DNA of 64,000 nucleotides, taken from NCBI GenBank assembly GCA_023512835.1, contig CM042084.1, positions 45,865,609 to 45,929,608 on the forward strand. Direction: 5' to 3'. Every line of letters starts with the position of its first letter. The stretch's first letter is position 1. This document shows positions 51,146-62,187 of the stretch, piece after piece. This stretch comes from Taxillus chinensis. Lineage: Eukaryota; Streptophyta; Magnoliopsida; Santalales; Loranthaceae. The position numbers and the translations under genes were made by a program. A model generated the notes under the pieces. The model did not search any database, was not told the DNA's origin, and saw only the letters and a program-made list of their open reading frames with translations.

Positions 51146-52633
51146 TGATAACGTGCATTTTATGCTGTTATTCTAGTGTTTATTTAGGATGTTTAAGAGC
51201 ATGATTAGAGCCTTATTGCTTCATATATCATATATATTTGCTCTAACCCCTAGGAAGATGCTATTTGCAAATACATACGTTTTTAAGCTGTTTTGGCAGA
51301 TTTTAGACATCACTTTTGACATAGTAGATGGCCTCAAACAATTGGCGTGCAAGAACAAAAGTTGCTCAGAATGATGTCCTCTACCTACCACAGAAATTTC
51401 AAAGCATTTGGAGCTGCACGTGAATTCACCCATTTCATGTGCAAGCCTATTTTTGCCTCTCAGGCCTCTACATGATGCAAGGAAGCTTGGGGAGAAGTTT
51501 GAGCTGATTTGGAGGTGCACGTGAATTCACCATATCACGTGCAAATTGGCGTGCAGAGATATTTTTCGACCAATCCTATCGTTTTTCGATGCTGATCATT
51601 TGTTTCTGAAGGCCCATGTCCAAATTGTGGATGGAAGATAGAGTTTTTAAAGTTTCGAGTGTTACTTATCAAAACTACGCCGTTTTGATAAATGGGCTAG
51701 GGTACACACCTCAAAGCCCATCCAAACTCTATAAATAAGAGCTCCACGCCCCTTGCTAGCCATGCCTAACCCCCCTACACGTTTTTAGAGAGAGAGAGAG
51801 GCTCCACGACTTGGAGGTGCTCCTTGACCTAGGAGAGCAGCCGTCGCGGATTTTGGAGCCTGGATTTGAAGCTTTGCTGTGCGCGTGATCAAGAAGAAGA
51901 TGTTGAGCTTTTCTGCTATGGTTTTGCTTGTAATCATGCGTGAGTAGTTCTTATAATCTAGGGGAGCAATATAGCCCCCTTGTTGCTTTGCTGTGTTTAT
52001 GAATATTGGGTTTGGATGATTGAGTTTTGCATGTTTTATAAATCTGTTCTTAATTCTATCTTTGGATGTACACCTTGGTATTCTTAGCCCTAGTCTGGGG
52101 CGGATTGAGATTCATAACTTATTTATAATTGGTGTGATCATTATCCTTTTGCAAGTATGATTTATTGGCTTTGCATGTTTGTGTGTTTAGATGACCATTC
52201 TGGCATATAACTCTTAAAAGGACCTCAATGACCATTTGTTGTCCTTGGCTTATGTTTAGCATGTTTTCAATCAGACAACCCTAATACCATGAACCAAAGA
52301 GAGATAACATAGGGAGGTGAAATTGTGACCCTAGATGCTTTTAATCCTTGAATCTTAATCTTAAAATCAGTTTACTTTCTTTGTTTATTCGGAAAACCAA
52401 ATAAAAATTAGATCTTTAGTTTAAAAAAAGAAAACTTTTTGCCAAGACATTTTATAGAACAAGAGTAATTGGGTGCTTTGATTTGAGAACTAGAAAACTA
52501 GGCTAATCCCTGTGGGTTCGGCCCCTTGCTTGTCGCTTATTCTTTTAGTGCAAACTTAGGGAATTTATTATCTTGAAGAGAGATTTAACGACATTAGCTA
52601 GCTCTTTTAGAGAGGCTAAAAATCTGTCTGTCA
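51146..52633 (+). repeat. B1 5' LTR
   Basis: A 1488-bp LTR, TGATAACGTGC to AATCTGTCTGTCA. U3 has the block shared with T-solo-1 (about 51240-51560), CACGTG boxes (51418, 51518, 51536), a palindrome variant (51668-51689), TATA TATAAATA (51730-51737) and a GA-run at 51786. The phrase CTAGGGGAGCAATATAGCCC at 51958 marks R/U5. Confidence 0.93.
51668..51737 (+). promoter_or_regulatory. B1 promoter: palindrome plus TATA box
   Basis: ATCAAAAC-TACGCC-GTTTTGAT at 51668-51689, then TATAAATA at 51730-51737. Same in the 3' LTR (61222-61243, 61284-61291). The element differs from the Tekay-like one by a single base in the core. Confidence 0.7.
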
Positions 52634-52636
52634 AAT

Positions 52637-52654
52637 TGGCGCCATTGCCGGGGA
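52637..52654 (+). promoter_or_regulatory. B1 primer binding site (tRNA-Asp type)
   Basis: TGGCGCCATTGCCGGGGA, three bases inside the LTR. It is the complement of the 3' end of plant tRNA-Asp with one mismatch, the characteristic Athila PBS. Confidence 0.85.
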
Positions 52655-54394
52655 TTCAACGGTTAACTAGTTTTTAAAATCAACATTGAGTGAAATTGTT
52701 TGAATTCTGATCTTGGTGTTTTATTTTGTCTTTAATTTTCTGTTATTTTGTGTTCTTTATTTGTTTACTTTGCATTGTTCGGAGCTGCTGGGTGTGTTCT
52801 TGTTGTTTTACAGGAACATACATCAACGATTCCTAGTTGTGCATGCAAAGAGAGGAGGATATACAATTTACGCGGGAACCTGAAAGGTTGTTCAGAGATC
52901 GGCGTAGAGCAACTAGGGAAGCAAGACGTGAGGTCAAGAAGCATTGCAAGGCTCGGAGCAATCCGTAGGGCAATCCGATGGCGGATCTCGGACCCGATGG
53001 TGGTGCACCACATGGAGGGGCCAATTACAATGGCCAATATCCGGAAGAAGAGGGTAATAGGTTTATGCCCGTAACCTTCTTAGATTATGCAAGGCCGATG
53101 ATGTCGGACCATTATTCGGGGATTCGGCGGACAAGAGTCCGAGCAAATAGCTTTGAGGCCGAAGCCGGCGTTGATCAACATGGTGAGCAACAACGCGTTT
53201 GGAGGAACAGCCGTGGATGATCCGCACCAGCATTTAATGAGGTTTACCAGGTGTGTGACACCATCAAGATCAACAATGTGTCGGAGGAGGCAATAAAGCT
53301 AAGGCTTTTCCCTTTCTCTTTAAGGGATAGAGCTCTTGGCTGGTTCAACGGTCTGCCAAAGAGTTCAATCAACACTTGGGAGGAGATGCGGACCAAGTTC
53401 ATGTCAAAGTACTTCCCTCCTTCCAAGGTGATCCATCTCGGAGGAGAGATTAGCGAGGTTCAGGCAAGATGAGATGGAGACTCTTCATGAAGCTTGGGAG
53501 CGTTTCAAAGACTTAGTGAGAAGATGCCCCGATCATGGAAGACCCCAGTGGGATTCAAATTGAATCTTTCTACACAGGTCTTCAGTCCCATTCACAAGAC
53601 AAGGTGAATGCACTGCTGGAGGATGCTTGATGAACCTAGAGCCTGACGCAGCAGCAGAGCTCTTGGGAGAGGCCGTCATTAGCTGATTGGCAGTGGTCTA
53701 ATGTGCGTACTTCAAAGCCGAGGGAGAAGATAGCTTCAGTTGAAAATTCTTCCAATGATGTGCAAGCATAGATTCAAGCTTTAGTGAAAGGCATGGAAGT
53801 ATTGGCTCTTAAAGTTGAAGGATCACAAGCTTTACCAATAGTTGAGCAGGGCTGGAGTGGAGCTGAAGAAGCAAATTATGTTGGCGGAAAGGGCTTGTAC
53901 CAGAAGCAGCAATTTTATCCTCAACAACAACAACAAGGGTACAACCAGAATCAGCAGCAATCTCAACCATTTCAGAGAACTCAGAACCGAGGGGGAGATA
54001 CCTCATTTTAGTACAAATATGTGCCCCCTGGGATGAAGCGAGAATCCGTATGCTACGGATAATTATTTACACCCACCTCCAGGATTCGACAGGTAGACCT
54101 CAGCCTCAACAAAGAAAGAGGAAGGGTATATCAGAATGTGGATGAGCCAACCAAAAGAGAGGATAATTTGGAGGAAAGGGTAGTCACAATAGAATCTTCA
54201 ATTAAGAATATGGAGAAGTTACTTGTGAGTATGGCACAGAATGCTAATCAAAGGGTGTCAACCAATACTTTTCTAAGTGACACTGAGGTGAACCCCAAGG
54301 AGAGTTGCAAGGCTATCACTCTAAGGAGCGGGGAAGACATGAATGAAGTCAAGAGCCTAAGAAGAAGGCAATTCCAGAAGAACAGAGCAGACCC
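52655..54394 (+). pseudogene. gag: B1 gag, frameshifted
   Basis: Coding signs begin near 52850 (ERLFRDRRRATREARREV) and continue with MADLGPDGGAPHGG (52978). Then in changing frames: AVDDPHQHLMRF (about 53215-53245), VCDTIKINNVSEEAIKLRLF, PFSLRDRALGWFNGLPKSSI and MRTKFMSKYFPPSK (53251-53425), the standard Athila/Ty3 gag capsid blocks, and HEAWERFKDLVRRCP (about 53486). A Gln-rich tail (about 53900-54000) and NPKESCKAITLRSG (about 54290) follow. Stops near 53218, 53470 and 54009 and several frame changes make it a pseudogene. No zinc knuckle is seen, as usual for Athila. Confidence 0.82.
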
Positions 54395-56509
54395 TTGGAA
54401 GTCGATGACCAAGGAAAATCAGATAAAGCTGAAGAAACAGTGCAAGAAAAGAAGGACAAGCAGCTGAGTCAAGACAGAATAGCTGAAGAACAAAGGCAAG
54501 AGCTCAGGCCTACTATGCCATTTCCTCAGAGGCTGAGGAACCAGAGGGTTGAGGAAGAGTATGAGCGCTTTCTGAGTTTGTTCAAGAAGCTTGAGATTAA
54601 CATTCCGTTTGTGGAAATCTTGGAGCAAATGCCTAGGTATAGAAAATACATCAAAGATTTTGTGACGAAGAAGAGGAAATATGGGGATCATGAGACGGTG
54701 GCAGTCACTAACGAGGTGAGCAGTGTTGTTCAACAGAGTTTGCCCATCAAGCATAAAGATCCGGGCAACTTTAATCTCCCTTGTGTGATTGGCAATGCAC
54801 CGCAGCAGTAGGCCCTATGTGATTTAGAGGGCAGCATCAATTTGATCTCCTTCGCTTTGTATAAGCAGCTTGGGCTCAAGGGCATGAAGCCCACTTCCAT
54901 ATCATTGCAGTTTGCTGACCGGTCTACTGGAAGGCCTGAAGGGATAATTGAGGACGTGTTAGTCAATGTGGGTTCCTTCATATTTCCAGCAGACTTTGTA
55001 GTTTTGGAGATGGAAGAAGATAGAGGAGTTCAGCTACTCCTTGGAAGACCGTTTCTCAGAACGGGTTGTGCATTGATTGATGTTGCTCAAGGGCAGCTAA
55101 CTCTGAGAATTAATGAGGAGACCTTAGTTTTCCACATGGGGAAGGCTTTGCAAGGTCAAGAGGAGGAGGACTGCCTTTGGGTTGAAGACCTTGAGGAATT
55201 GGTGGAAGACTACTTAGCGGAAAAAATTACAACCACCAATAATGGAGCCCTTCAGCTTATAGAAGCTCAACAAGATGAAGAGATGTACTTGACAGTTGAG
55301 GAAGATGAGCAAACTACAAACTCTTTGGAGCAAGCTGAGGAGGAGAAAGAAGATGACGTGCATCTAGCTCCAGAACTGAAGGAGCTGCCTGGACACCTAA
55401 GGTATGAATTTCTAGACTCTACAAATCAATTCCTTGTCATTGTTGCTTCTAATTTGAATGATGTGGAGTGTACTCAATTGCTAGAAGTCCTTAGGAAACA
55501 CAAAAAGGCCCTAGGATGGAACATTGAAGAAATTAGGGGTATTAGTCCAGGGATTTGCATGCATAAAATTTTGATGAATGATGATTTTAAACCCACTGCT
55601 GAAAGACAAAGAAGATTAAACCCTTCCATGAAAGAAGTTGTTAGAAAAGAAATTTTAAAATGGAAAAATGCAGGGATAATTTATGCTATTTCTGATAGTG
55701 AGTGGGTGAGTCCATTGCATGTTGTGCCCAAGAAAGGGGGCATGACCGTGATTAAGAATGAGAAAAATGAATTGATCCCATCTCGCACTGTGACGGGGTG
55801 GAAAGCGTGTGTTGACTATAGGAAGCTGAACAAGGCCACTAGGAAGGATCATTTTCCTCTTCCTTTCATTGACCAAATGTTGGATAGGTTAGCGGCTATA
55901 GTCGCATCGCTTTTAGATGGCTATTCCGGGTATAATCAGATCATGGTTAAGCCCGAGGACCAAGAAAAGACCACCTTCACGTGCCCTTTTGGCACATTTT
56001 CATTTAGGAGAATGCCATTTGGGCTTTGTAATGCCCCTGCCACCTTCCAAAGGTGTATGATGGCTATTTTTCAGGGTTTGGATGAGGAGATCATGGAGGT
56101 CTTCATGGATGACTTCTCGGTGTTTGGTTCCTCCTACCAACAGGGCTTGAAAAATCTAGATGTGGTCTTAGAGAGATGTGAGGAGAAGGAACTAGTCCTA
56201 AATTGGGAGAAATGCCATTTCATGGTAACTGAGGGGATAGTTCTAGGGCACAAGGTGTCTGCACATGGTTTGGAGGTAGACAAGGCAAAAATTTCCACTA
56301 TTGAGACTCTGACACCTCCAACCAACGAAAAAGGAGTGAGAAGTTTCCTTGGCCATGCTGGCTTTTATAGGAGATTCATTAAGGACTTCTCAAAAATTGC
56401 AAAACCCATGAGTAGGTTGCTAGAAAAAGACACAAGCTTTGAGTTTAATGCAGATTGCTTAGAAGCTTTCAACATCCTCAAGGGTAAGTTAGTCCTGCAC
56501 TTGTTATAG
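54395..56509 (+). pseudogene. pol: B1 protease and reverse transcriptase
   Basis: A single frame broken by TAG at 54809-54811 and ended by TAG at 56507. The protease region ALCDLEGSINLI lies just after the first stop; the usual DLGAS active site reads DLEGS here. Then LLLGRPFLRTGCALIDV (about 55035). RT from about 55690: VSPLHVVPKKGG, CVDYRKLNKATRKDHFPLPF (about 55806), MPFGLCNAPATFQRCM, catalytic FMDDFSVFG (about 56104-56130), FLGHAGFYRRFIKDFSKIAK (about 56344). The 56490-56530 stretch reads correctly only in another frame, so a short frameshift pair causes the second stop. Confidence 0.86.
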
Positions 56510-57247
56510 TCACACCCGACTGGGCTCACCTTTGAGCTAATGTGTGATGCGAGTGATTATGCTGTAGGGGTAGTCTTAGGGCAAAGGCGAGAAAAGGTGT
56601 TTAGGGTCATTTACTATGCTAGTAAGACCTTAGATGATGCTCAACAGAACTATACCACCACTGAGAAAGAGTTGCTAGCCGTGGTTTATGGTTGCAACAA
56701 GTTTAGACCTTACCTTTTGGGGTCTAAAGTCATTGTTTATACTGATCATGCTGCATTGAAATATTTGTTTGCTAAAAAAGAAGCTAAGCCACGCTTGATT
56801 AGGTGGGTTCTCCTCTTACAGGAATTTGACCTTGAAATTAGAGACACAAAGGGAGCCCTAAATTCTGTGGCTGATCACCTCTCCCGTGTGGAGAATGCAC
56901 CTAAGTCTCTACCCATTGTAGATGACTTTCCTGATGAGAAGTTGTTTGAGGTGCATCATCTTCCTTGGTTTGCTGACATAGCAAATTATTTAGCCACTGG
57001 GTTCATACCCAAGCAGTTAGACTACCACCAGAGAAAGAAATTGGTAGTGGATGCTAAGAAATTCATTTGGGAAGACCCGATTCTTTATAGGAGGTGTCCA
57101 GACCAAATCATTAGAAAGTGTGTCCTTGAGGAAGAAGTAGATGACATAATACATCATTGTCATGCATCACATTATGGGGGCCACTTTGGGGTGCAAAGAA
57201 CTGTGGCTAAAATCATGCAGTGTGGCTTTTATTGCCTCACATGGTGA
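56510..57247 (+). pseudogene. pol: B1 RNase H and integrase zinc domain
   Basis: Open from 56540: [69 protein letters not shown] (RNase H); then the start of the HHCC module [20 protein letters not shown] (about 57155). It stops at 57245 through a one-base frameshift near 57237; the integrase continues in the frame beginning at 57220. Confidence 0.87.
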
Positions 57248-58200
57248 AAGACACCTATGTCTACATCAAAAAGTGTGATAGATGTCAAAGGGTAGGTGGT
57301 CTATCTAGGAAAAATGAGATGCCCTTAACTGGAATCTTTCCAGTTCAAATTTTTGACATTTGGGGCATTGACTTCATGGGGCCATTCCCCAATTCTGATG
57401 GGTATTCATACATTTTGCTTGCTGTGGATTATGTGTCTAAGTGGGTAGAAGTTATTCCTACTAGAGTGAATGATGCTAGGGTTGTGACTCACTTCCTTAC
57501 TAGGAACATCTTTAGCCGTTTTGGGACACCAAGGGCTATAATCAGTGATGAGGGTAGTCACTTCTGCAACAAATTGTTTGACAAATTATTGAACAAGTAT
57601 GGTGTCACTCATAGGAAGTCTTTAGCTTACCACCCACAAGCTAATGGACAAGCAGAAGTGTCCAACAAAGAGATTAAGGCCATTTTAGAGAAAACTATTG
57701 GAGCCAATAGGAAAGATTGGTCTCAAAGGCTTGATGAAGCCTTATGGGCATATAGGACAGCTTACAAAACTCCCATTGGGATGTCACCTTATCGTATTCT
57801 ATATGGTAAGGCATGTCACTTGCCTATGGAACTAGAACACAAGGCTCATTGGGCCTTGAAGAAGTTAATATTTAACCCACAAGAGATCAAGGAGCTTAGG
57901 ATGACTCAATTAATTGAGTTAGATGAGCTTAGACTAGATGCCTATGATAGTGCTAAATTTTACAAAGAAAGAACTAAGAAATGGCATGATAGGCAACTCA
58001 ACAATGAACCTTTAACCTTAGGACAGAAAGTTCTTCTATTTAACACAAGGTTGAGGTTATTTCCTGGAAAATTAAGGTCCAAGTGGATGGGACCTTTTGT
58101 GATAGTTGATAAGAAGCCATATGGGAACTTTGAGCTCCAAGTTTGAGATGGCAAGAAATTTTGGGTGAATAAAGAATAGGCTGAAACCATACTTTGATTC
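57220..58200 (+). pseudogene. pol: B1 integrase core and C-terminus
   Basis: Reads [20 protein letters not shown] (the Cys pair of the zinc module), [17 protein letters not shown] with the first catalytic Asp (about 57352-57400), [10 protein letters not shown] with the second (about 57538), [20 protein letters not shown] with Glu (about 57632-57690), then [16 protein letters not shown] and [18 protein letters not shown] at 58144-58146 follows FELQV; a few more codons (RLKPYFDS type, another frame) run to about 58200. Otherwise the domain is complete. Confidence 0.88.
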
Positions 58201-60699
58201 AACTCGAGGGAGATAGTTGATTCCCTCTCTTTCACCATTGCCTGATCATAACCGAAAGTCTAGCTACAGACTTTAAATAAAGCGGTTGGGAGGCAACCCA
58301 ATGTTTATTGCTATGTTTTATTTTATGTTATTTTCTTTTATTTGTTTTATTCAATAAATTTGTTTGCAAGCTAACCATTGTGCGGAGACTTTGTTCCTTT
58401 CTTAGCTAACCATGTGCAGGATGAGCAAATTATTGGGTCCTGAACTTGTGGAATTATTTTTAAAGTCAAAGTCAAGGAGCAAGGAGCAAGTGAAGCCCAA
58501 AAGTGCTTGAAGATGGGCTCAACCAATTCACGTGCAAGACTTAAAGATGGTCCATAATGCATAAGCAACTTAGTGGAGAAATTTGGGCTAGTTTGGGCCT
58601 GAACGAGAATTTGAACGTGAATTTCCCAATTCACGTGCAACTCCTTTTGAGCTGTAACTTTCTGGAATGGTAGATGAAGACCATGTGAATCACGTTTACT
58701 CTTGCACGCGAATTGCTAATATATCATATGGAGGCCCAAAAATGCAAAATACCGATTTTAGCCCTCCTAGAAGCTTCAAACAATTCACGTGCAGAAGGGA
58801 CTATTGCTTGCCAGCTCAAGGGGGACCCACCACCAAAGTTTGGGACGATTCTGACCTGCACGCCATTTCAGCCAATTCACGTGCAAGGGCTATTTTGGTC
58901 AAAACACTCTGAAAATGTAGGGGCACGTGTATCACGCCAATTGGAGCATCTTTCCTTCTGCACGCTATATAAAGAGAGGCCGTCTTCAAAGGCTTCCACA
59001 CCAAAATCACTCCAGTGGGATCTTTGCTTGCTACTACATGATGGCTATTCTGCAAGGGAGAGAAACTTGGGAAGTGCACGGCGAGACGTCGGTTGACTTT
59101 GTGGCTCAGGTACGACGAATGGTGGCCAATGTCATCTACTATTACAGCTTGCCAAACCAGGGGTAAGTATTTTCCTACTCCGTATTTTATGCCATGAGGA
59201 CATAGCATATTTTTAGTGTGGTGTATGGGGAGTGACTTGAGCCACTTGCTTGTCTTTTATGTTGTGATTGCATGTTTTATTTAATTCTAAAAAAAAACTA
59301 TTTTTAGTTGCATGATTGTTTGAGTTGTTTGCTTGAATGATTTGCTTGTGGAGGCATGGATATTAAGTATGCAATTTTGGCCTACAAAATTTACTTTTTG
59401 TGCCACATTAGTATCATGTTGTGATAAGGGTGTTAAAGTAGTTAAAATGTGCTCTGATTTGGTTTAATCATGTCTTTATCTTTTGAATGATATCACCATG
59501 TTTTTGGAGCTGAGTTTTGAATATTAGCTGAGCATGAAATGCTATGATAGACCTAAGTAACCCTTAAAGTTGAGTGAAAAAGAAATGAAAAATGAGAATA
59601 GCTTCTTTTAGCCTTTGAGTGCCATTTTAGGGTATGGGTAATAGTTTGATTTGCTACTCTTCTTGCATTCAACATTGGTTATTTAATGGTAGGAGTCAAG
59701 TAAGCATGTGATTACTTATTAGTGCTCAGTGTTTGGTGTGTGGAGTTAGGATGCAAGACCTTTAAGTCACTTTGACTTCCTATGTATCCTAATTTTTGTT
59801 TGTTGTGTTGTAAATATAAAAGGATGTGATATAGAATGTGAAAAAGCCATCACTTAATTGGGAAATGGGATATGAGACATCAATGAATTTCTGTCTCTCC
59901 TTATGTAGCAAAATGGCAAGGGGTGTGCATTAGAAAAATCAGTCTTATTTATGTGTTATGTGAGTAAAAAAAAAAAAGAGTGAATAATCCATCAAGGGAG
60001 AGCATAAAATGCAACCTTGTAAGGTTATTACTAGAAAAAAAAGAAAAAAAGAAAAAAAACAAGATTCAGAATAAAAGCCACACTGGCTTGATGTTTATGT
60101 GTGATTATTTATTTGTGAAGCCACATTGGCTGAATTGTGTTTGTTTTAAGAGTGTTGAGCTTAATTCTTTAGCTCATGATTTTGTTTTATTGAGTTAGTA
60201 GACTAGAGTGTGAGTTCAAATAAAGTAGAATAGAGCGTGTGTTTTCTTTGATGAGCACAATAGAGAACTCTCATGATTGCTTGGCAAGTACTTAGTCAAT
60301 AGCTGATGGCGAGTGTAGAGATAGAGTTTTTCCATCCATTGTTCATTGATAGGTATTGGGCTTGAGAATTATTATATTTGAGTGAGGCTGCTTATCCTTG
60401 GTAAGAACTTAAAGGGAAACTAGGTGCTATTTTATCATGGATTGCTTGCTCATATCTGAAATTTAAGTGGTGATATTACATGGTTGTTGGACTAGGGATA
60501 TGGACATGAATGAACTGAGTTACGACTCATTTTGATGCTTAAATTCCCATTTCATCATGATAAAGTTGCATGCTTAGCAAACCATGATTCTGCTTGATTG
60601 TTATTTTATTTTTCTTCTGTTTGACTGCGTGTTTATTTTATTTTTGCATGCTTGTATGTTTTTGCTTGAGGACAAGCAATGGTTCAAGTGTGGTGTATT
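58201..60699 (+). other. B1 3' internal region without envelope gene; internal LTR-like promoter segment
   Basis: 2.5 kb with no recognisable ORF, although Athila elements often have an env-like gene here. 58520-58960 resembles LTR U3 in style: repeated CAATTCACGTGCA words (about 58521, 58624, 58780, 58871), then CTATATAAAGAG at about 58964-58975. A GGGGTAAGTATT splice-donor-like site follows at about 59159-59170. The rest (59200-60699) is AT-rich and matches the minus-strand B2 region at 17854-21180. It ends GGTTCAAGTGTGGTGTATT, the Athila-style PPT zone, next to the LTR. Confidence 0.65.
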
Positions 60700-62182
60700 T
60701 GATAACGTGCATTTTATGCTGTTATTCTAGTGTTTATTTAGGATGTTTAAGAGCATGATTAGAGCCTTATTGCTTCATATATCATATATATTTGCTCTAA
60801 CCCCTAGGAAGATGCTATTTGCAAATACATGCGTTTTTAAGCTGTTTTGGCAGATTTTGGACCTCACTTTTGACATAGTAGATGGCCTCAAACAATTGGT
60901 GTGCAAGAACAAAAGTTGCTCAGAATGATGTCCTCTACCTACCACAGAAATTTCAGAGCATTTGGAGCTGCACGTGAATTCACCCATTTCACGTGCAAGC
61001 CTATTTTTGCCTCTCAGGCCTCTACATGATGCAAGGAAGCTTGGGGAGAACTTTGAGCTGATTTGGAGGTGCACGTGAATTCACCATATCACGTGCAAAT
61101 TGGCATGCAGAGATATTTTTTGACCGATCCTATCGTTTTTCGATGCTAATCATTTGTTTTTGAAGGCCCATGTCCAAATTGTGGATGGAAGATAGAGTTT
61201 TTAAAGTTTCGAGTGTTACTTATCAAAACTACGCCGTTTTGATAAGTGGGCTAGGGTACACACCTCAAAGCCCATCCAAACTCTATAAATAAGAGCTTCA
61301 CGCCCCTAGCTAGCCATGCCTAACCCCCTACACGTTTTTAGAGAGAGAGAGAGGCTCCACGACTTGGAGGTGCTCCTTGACCTAGGAGAGCAGCCGTCGC
61401 GGATTTTGGAGCCTGGATTTGAAGCTTTGCTGTGTGCGTGATCAAGAAGAAGATGTTGAGCTTTTCTGCTATGGTTTTGCTTGTAATCATGCATGAGTAG
61501 TTCTTATAATCTAGGGGAGCAATGTAGCCCCCTTGTTGCTTTGCTGTGTTTATGAATATTGGGTTTGGATGATTGAGTTTTGCATGTTTTATAAATCTGT
61601 TCTTAATTCTATCTTTGGATGTACACCTTGGTATTCTTAGCCCTAGTCTGGGGTGGATTGAGATTCATAACTTATTTATAATTGGTGTAATCATTATCCT
61701 TTTGCAAGTATGATTTATTGGCTTTGCATGTTTGTGTGTTTAGATGACCATTCTGGCATATAACTCTTAAAAGGACCTCAATGACCATTTGTTGTCCTTG
61801 GCTTATGTTTAGCATGTTTTCAATCGAACAACCCTAATACCATGAACCAAGAGAGATAACAAAGGGAGGTGAAATTGTGACCAGACGCTTTTTAATCCTT
61901 GAATCTTAATCTTAAAATCAGTTTACTTTCTTTGTTTATTCAGAAAACCAAATAAAAATTAGATCTTTAGTTTAAAAAAGAAAACTTTTTGCCAAGACAT
62001 TTTATAGAACAAGAGTAATTGGGTGCTTTGATTTGAGAACTAGAAAACTAGGCTAATCCCTGTGGGTTCAACCCCTTGCTTGCTGCTATTCTTTTAGTGC
62101 AAACTTAGGGAATTTATTATCTTGAAGAGAGATTTAACGACATTAGCTAGCTCTTTTAGAGAGGCTAAAAATCTGTCTGTCA
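60700..62182 (+). repeat. B1 3' LTR
   Basis: A 1483-bp LTR, TGATAACGTGC to AATCTGTCTGTCA; nearly identical to the 5' LTR with scattered substitutions and one-base indels. TATA 61284-61291. Confidence 0.93.
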
Positions 62183-62187
62183 AGTAC

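Larger units (their letters stand above)
51146..62182 (+). mobile_element. B1: Athila-like Ty3 element, complete, TSD AGTAC
   Basis: LTRs 51146-52633 and 60700-62182, tRNA-Asp-type PBS, gag, protease, RT/RNase H and integrase in Ty3 order, then a 2.5-kb 3' region without an envelope ORF. A perfect AGTAC TSD flanks it. It is inserted in the RNase H gene of S2. The PBS and the DL-x2-S protease style fit Athila. A few stops and frameshifts; the LTRs are nearly identical, so it is fairly young. Confidence 0.93.

Noticed and set aside
58713..59096. 127-residue ORF as an envelope gene of B1
   Set aside because: It spans the G-box and TATA region, with no signal peptide, membrane segment or similarity to any known envelope-like protein.
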